From an archaeon (GTDB lineage: Archaea > Thermoplasmatota > Thermoplasmata > Methanomassiliicoccales > Methanomethylophilaceae): 15,133 nt of DNA. The first letter of the stretch is position 1, and every line of letters begins with the position of its first letter. The position numbers were made by a program, and so were the translations under genes. Below the pieces are notes generated by a model, which had not been told where the DNA came from, did not search any database, and worked only from the letters and a program-made list of their open reading frames with translations. The DNA is taken from the NCBI GenBank assembly GCA_024399225.1, contig JAKSHV010000009.1, positions 1 to 15,133 of the forward strand. Direction: 5' to 3'. Positions 12,083 through 15,133 of this stretch are shown here, piece after piece.

Positions 12083-13234
12083 ATGACTAACGGCATGAAA
12101 GTGTCAGACAGACTCGCAGCCATCCCCATGTCCGGGATCAGGAAGATGTTTGACCTAGCCAAACCCGATTCGATCAACCTCGGACTCGGAGAACCCGACC
12201 TTGAACCCCCTATGGAGGCCATCGAGGCCATGGACAGGGCGGCAAGGGCAGGAAAGAACAAGTACTCCGCAACCGCGGGAATCCCCGAACTCAGGGACTC
12301 CATCGCACAGTACTATCATGAGTACAACCCCGAGCTGACCGGAAAGAACGTCATCGTAACCCCCAGCGGATCCACCGCACTCCTGGAGATCACCCAGGGA
12401 TTCATCGACCCCGGAGACGAGGTCCTCGTGCCCAGCCCCGGATTCGTCATCTACGGGCCCCATGCCAAACTCGCAGGCGGAGTCCCTGTCGAATATAAAC
12501 TCACAGAGGGCGACTTCCAGCCCGACATCGACTACATCCAGGAGAAGATCACCTCCAAGACCAAGATGATAGTCGTCAACACCCCCTCCAACCCCACCGG
12601 AGGAGTCCTTTCCGAGGAGAACCGCGACGCACTCGCCGACATCGCCAAGGACAAGAACATCATGATTCTCGCCGACGAGGTCTACGCACCTTTCATCTAC
12701 GAGGGAAAACACAGCTCCTTCCTGCCCTATCTCGACAGGGCCATCGTGGCAAGCGGATTCTCCAAGATGATGGCGGTCACCGGATGGAGGCTCGGATTCG
12801 CCATCACCAACGAAGAGGCCATGGATGCACTCATCAAGATGCAGTATCACGTCTGTGCCAGCCCCGGAATGCCCGCAATGTACGGAGTCAACGAGGCCCT
12901 CCCCCACATCGAGAAATACCTCGAGAACGCAAGGAAGGTCTACAAGGCAAGGCGCGACCTCATCACCAAGAGGATCAACGAAATCGACGGCATGAGCCTC
13001 ATCGCACCCAAGGGAGCATTCTACGCATTCCCCAGCTACGACATGGACATCTCCTCCCAGGACCTGGCCACCGAGCTGATCAAGCACGGTCTCGTGTGCA
13101 CCCCCGGATCCGCATTCGGAACCTTCGGGGAGAAACATCTCAGGTTCTCATACGCGGCTAACGAGGAGAAAATCAATAAAGGAATGGACATCCTTGCGGA
13201 TGTAGTCAGCAAGATCAAAGGAGGCAGAATATGA
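12083..13234 (+). CDS. Class I/II PLP-dependent aminotransferase (aspartate aminotransferase-like)
   Basis: A 383-residue fold-type I aminotransferase. Visible are the GEPD block (36-39), N170 in NTPSNPTGG, D198 and Y201 in LADEVY, the PLP-binding lysine K228 in SGFSKMMAVTGWRLG, R236 of the same block, and the substrate-carboxylate arginine R354 in KHLRFSYA. It fits the archaeal aspartate/broad-specificity aminotransferase group (AspC/PatA-like). Amino-donor choice cannot be read from sequence, and alanine or aromatic substrates remain possible. A TATA box 27 nt upstream and the lack of a ribosome site suggest a leaderless start. The stop overlaps the next gene (ATGA), which in turn overlaps mevalonate kinase. 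No metabolic link to that gene is evident. Confidence 0.92.
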   Translation: MTNGMKVSDRLAAIPMSGIRKMFDLAKPDSINLGLGEPDLEPPMEAIEAMDRAARAGKNKYSATAGIPELRDSIAQYYHEYNPELTGKNVIVTPSGSTALLEITQGFIDPGDEVLVPSPGFVIYGPHAKLAGGVPVEYKLTEGDFQPDIDYIQEKITSKTKMIVVNTPSNPTGGVLSEENRDALADIAKDKNIMILADEVYAPFIYEGKHSSFLPYLDRAIVASGFSKMMAVTGWRLGFAITNEEAMDALIKMQYHVCASPGMPAMYGVNEALPHIEKYLENARKVYKARRDLITKRINEIDGMSLIAPKGAFYAFPSYDMDISSQDLATELIKHGLVCTPGSAFGTFGEKHLRFSYAANEEKINKGMDILADVVSKIKGGRI

Positions 13235-13755
13235 GCGATGAATACTACGATCCCAACGCGGCACTCTTTGCCGGAGAGGAACCCGAACAGAAATCCGAGG
13301 AACAGGAGGCCTTCGAGTACGTTTACGGAAGGAACCCGAACAGGGTCAGCGCACTGACCGACCTCTGGTTCGAGAACCTTATGACCAAGATCAACGAGAT
13401 GGAACTCCCCAGCGAAGAAGCAAAGATGAAGATGATCTTCAAGCTTACCGCCGGCGGAATCCTCGATATGCTCGGAGATTCCCAGGCACCTGGAGTCGCA
13501 CCCGATGTAATGTGCGACCTCGACATGTTCATGGGTCTGGCACTCACCAACCTCCGCTTCAAGGTCGACCTTCTCAGAGAACAGCAGAAGGCACTCCAGA
13601 CCATCGATCCCGATCAGTTCGAGAACGATGAGGAGTATGTCAGGGCACTTTCCGATGCAGAGGATGCGTGGTGGGACATCGCACAGCCCATGCTCGACAA
13701 GAGGAACCCCCGCGACGCCATCAAGGAAACCCTCAGAAAATACGGATTAGAATGA
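13231..13755 (+). CDS. Unrecognised acidic, mostly helical protein
   Basis: I do not recognise this 174-residue protein. The first 30 residues are acidic and probably disordered (many Glu and Asp). After that it looks all-helical, with hydrophobic segments such as ALTDLWFENLMTKINEM and LDMFMGLALTNLRFKVDLL and a charged C-terminal part ending in DAIKETLRKYGLE. It contains a single cysteine and no signal peptide, membrane span or catalytic motif. Both ends overlap neighbours by 4 bases (ATGA), so it is a real, coupled gene between the aminotransferase and mevalonate kinase. Codon use matches the neighbours. A protein-binding or complex subunit role is possible, but that is only an inference from composition. 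Confidence 0.8.
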   Translation: MSDEYYDPNAALFAGEEPEQKSEEQEAFEYVYGRNPNRVSALTDLWFENLMTKINEMELPSEEAKMKMIFKLTAGGILDMLGDSQAPGVAPDVMCDLDMFMGLALTNLRFKVDLLREQQKALQTIDPDQFENDEEYVRALSDAEDAWWDIAQPMLDKRNPRDAIKETLRKYGLE

Positions 13756-14708
13756 CCACCGTCCACGCGTCAGCACCTGGAAAATTCGTCATCCTCGGCG
13801 AGCATGCAGTAGTCTACGGCAAACCGGCCATAGCCCTTGCCATGGACATGCGTTTCAGCATGCGTGCCCACATCAACGACGATTTCAAGATAAACGGCGC
13901 GCCGGCGAACAGTTACAACATGAGCCCCCACATGAGGTACATTTCAGAACTTCATGGAAACACCCCCATCTCGATCTACATCGAGGAGAGGATTCCCTCG
14001 GGCTCGGGACTTGGCTCCTCCGCGGCACTTTCCAATGCATATTCTGCTGCCGTGAGGATGCTCAAGCACCTTCCTACCGATAAGGAAAGTATCGCCAGGG
14101 AGGCCTTCCAGGCCGAATTCAACGCCCAGGGCAGGGGAAGTCCCATGGATACCTCCGCATCCGCACAGGGAGGAGGAATCGCACTCAACGTTCCCTACAA
14201 GGATGAGGATTTCCTGTGGAGGATTGAGAAAGGTGACAGGGCCTGGGACATATCCAAAATCGACGTTCCGAAGATGACCTTCGTCATCGGCAACACCGGC
14301 GTGAAGGCACCTACCGGACCTCTTGTGGAGAAGGTTCGCAAATACAAGGACAGCAACACCTTCGCAAGAGGAATCGTTGACGAGATCGGCACCGTGACCC
14401 TCGAGGGAATGGATGCCATCAAAAAGAACGACCGTGTCAAACTCGGTTCGCTCATGACCTACGACCACAAACTCCTCTCCATCCTCGGAGTATCTTGCCC
14501 CCAGCTGAACAAGCTTGTGGAAGCCGCACTCCCTTATTCCTACGGTGCGAAACTAACAGGTTCCGGCGGAGGAGGCTGCATGGTCGCCCTTACTGACAAA
14601 CCCGAAAAGGTGGCGGAAGCCATCAGCCTGCACGGCGGAACCCCCTATATTGTCAAGAGCGGAGCTCCCGGCGTACAGGTCGAGGTCAAGACAAAACACA
14701 AGCACTGA
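13752..14708 (+). CDS. mvk: Mevalonate kinase (GHMP kinase family)
   Basis: A 318-residue GHMP kinase that phosphorylates mevalonate with ATP, feeding isoprenoid and archaeal ether-lipid synthesis. The start ASAPGKFVILGEHAVVYGKPA (with K11) is typical of mevalonate kinase. The ATP-binding motif PSGSGLGSSAAL is at 82-93, the catalytic-base D133 lies in GSPMDTSAS, and the third GHMP motif is TGSGGGGCMVAL (269-280). This is the classical 5-kinase and not the mevalonate 3-kinase known from Thermoplasma. The frame is open upstream to 13668, but the ATG at 13752 overlaps the previous stop and starts the conserved sequence. Convergent to it lies a geranylgeranyl reductase, a later step of the same lipid route. 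Confidence 0.95.
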   Translation: MTTVHASAPGKFVILGEHAVVYGKPAIALAMDMRFSMRAHINDDFKINGAPANSYNMSPHMRYISELHGNTPISIYIEERIPSGSGLGSSAALSNAYSAAVRMLKHLPTDKESIAREAFQAEFNAQGRGSPMDTSASAQGGGIALNVPYKDEDFLWRIEKGDRAWDISKIDVPKMTFVIGNTGVKAPTGPLVEKVRKYKDSNTFARGIVDEIGTVTLEGMDAIKKNDRVKLGSLMTYDHKLLSILGVSCPQLNKLVEAALPYSYGAKLTGSGGGGCMVALTDKPEKVAEAISLHGGTPYIVKSGAPGVQVEVKTKHKH

Positions 14709-14730
14709 TATCCGTCAGCGCATATCTGGC

Positions 14731-14748
14731 ACATCCGGGATCGGATGT
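14731..14748 (+). terminator. Hairpin after mvk
   Basis: ACATCCG (14731-14737) and CGGATGT (14742-14748) are perfect 7-base complements around GGAT, 22 bases after the mvk stop, followed by AATTTATGG. The T-run is short, so termination is likely but not certain. Confidence 0.5.
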
Positions 14749-14776
14749 AATTTATGGAAAACGTGTAAAGGTAATT

Positions 14777-14792
14777 GGGGCCCGAAGGCCCC
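14777..14792 (-). terminator. Stable hairpin after the geranylgeranyl reductase gene
   Basis: On the minus strand GGGGCC, TTCG and GGCCCC form a 6-bp all-GC stem closed by a UUCG tetraloop, 9 bases after the TGA stop, followed by AATTACCTTT. On the plus strand the loop reads CGAA. It most likely ends or protects the reductase transcript. Confidence 0.6.
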
Positions 14793-14801
14793 GTTATAGT
14801 T

Positions 14802-15133
14802 TCAGATGAGGTCCTCGAATCCCTCGACGACCTGGGGGAACTTGTCCTTGATCGCTTTCAGGAGGTTGAAGACGTTGACCTCTTTGATGTCGGCGGTTGC
14901 GATGATCTTGACAACCTGGTTGATGGTATCATCATCAAGGGTTGCAAGCCTCTCCTTGGCGAACCAGTTCCTGTAGAGCTTGTCCTCCATCCTGTCGCGC
15001 CACATCTTCTCGTAGGGCTTGAGTGCTGCCTTGGAGAAGTCGCCGGTCTTGTTACACTCGGAAAGAACCTTTCCTGCGTACATTCCGGTCCTGCATGCGT
15101 GGCAGATTCCTCCACCGGTGATGGGGTCGATGA
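14802..15133 (-). CDS. Geranylgeranyl reductase family protein, C-terminal part only
   Basis: The last 109 residues of a protein whose start lies right of the window. It begins in IDPITGGGICHACRTGMYAG, the conserved FAD-contacting block of geranylgeranyl reductases, and continues with a helical C-terminal domain (YEKMWRDRMEDKLYRNWFAKERL). Archaeal members saturate the geranylgeranyl chains of membrane ether lipids using reduced FAD (digeranylgeranylglycerophospholipid reductase). Other members of this flavoprotein family act on related prenyl chains, so the exact substrate is not settled by this fragment. The position facing mevalonate kinase fits lipid synthesis, though the two genes are convergent and not in one operon. 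Confidence 0.85.
   Translation of the reverse strand, partial: IDPITGGGICHACRTGMYAGKVLSECNKTGDFSKAALKPYEKMWRDRMEDKLYRNWFAKERLATLDDDTINQVVKIIATADIKEVNVFNLLKAIKDKFPQVVEGFEDLI

Noticed and set aside
12155..13138. A 327-codon open frame opposite the aminotransferase.
   Set aside because: Same antisense composition effect; the aminotransferase is fully supported on the plus strand.
1..15133. Search for CRISPR repeats, tRNA genes, insertion sequences, integrases or a toxin-antitoxin or defence island.
   Set aside because: No regularly spaced repeats, no tRNA-like cloverleaf in the gaps, no transposase motifs; the two HD proteins have no defence-gene neighbours.

Overview
The window is archaeal and most likely from a methanogen of the order Methanomassiliicoccales (Thermoplasmatota). 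The archaeal call rests on ribosomal protein L10e, the Rpp21/Rnp4 subunit of RNase P, Dph2, a PUA protein of the MCT-1 type, a GHMP mevalonate kinase and the C-terminal end of a geranylgeranyl reductase. The methanogen call rests on MtxX (methanogenesis marker 4). The order is an inference. SerRS is of the common (bacterial-like) type and not the divergent methanogen type, none of the 21 visible stop codons is TAG (amber avoidance is expected in pyrrolysine users), and the general gene style fits.

Layout. (1) 1-1143, minus: a PUA RNA-binding protein followed by an HD phosphohydrolase cut by the window edge. (2) 1230-1949, plus: a cysteine-rich protein I do not recognise. (3) 1978-2976, minus: a VOC/glyoxalase-fold protein and an iron-sulfur-flavoprotein-like reductase. 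(4) 3044-4260, plus: an Mrp/NBP35 Fe-S carrier ATPase overlapped by a NifX/NifB-like small protein. (5) 4273-6804, minus: a tightly overlapping operon mtxX-queD-queC-queE, linking a methanogenesis marker of unknown role to preQ0/archaeosine synthesis. (6) 6862-8366, minus: rpl10e and dph2, overlapping by one base. (7) 8535-10490, plus: rnp4, a CRM/YhbY RNA-binding protein and serS. (8) 10529-11984, minus: a two-helix small membrane protein and a tandem YfbR-like HD protein whose first half has lost most metal ligands. (9) 12083-14708, plus: a class I aminotransferase, an unrecognised acidic protein and mevalonate kinase, joined by ATGA overlaps. (10) 14802-15133, minus: the C-terminal end of a geranylgeranyl reductase.

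The genes are mainly core translation, tRNA and lipid functions: tRNA modification (Que), tRNA maturation (RNase P), tRNA charging (SerRS), ribosome (L10e), EF2 modification (Dph2) and isoprenoid lipids (MVK, GGR). Regulation looks simple and consistent. Promoter-proximal genes tend to have a TATA-like box 25-30 nt before the start codon, suggesting leaderless mRNAs. Internal genes are coupled by ATGA/TGATG/GTGA overlaps. Every convergent junction carries a strong hairpin, and at three of the four the stem includes stop-codon bases.

I see no tRNA or rRNA gene, CRISPR array, insertion sequence, integrase or attachment site. No stretch above about 170 bases lacks a gene. The best candidates for new biology are the cysteine-rich protein at 1230-1949, the mtxX-que operon, the degenerate tandem HD protein and the stop-codon-in-stem terminators; none amounts to a clear new defence or mobile system.
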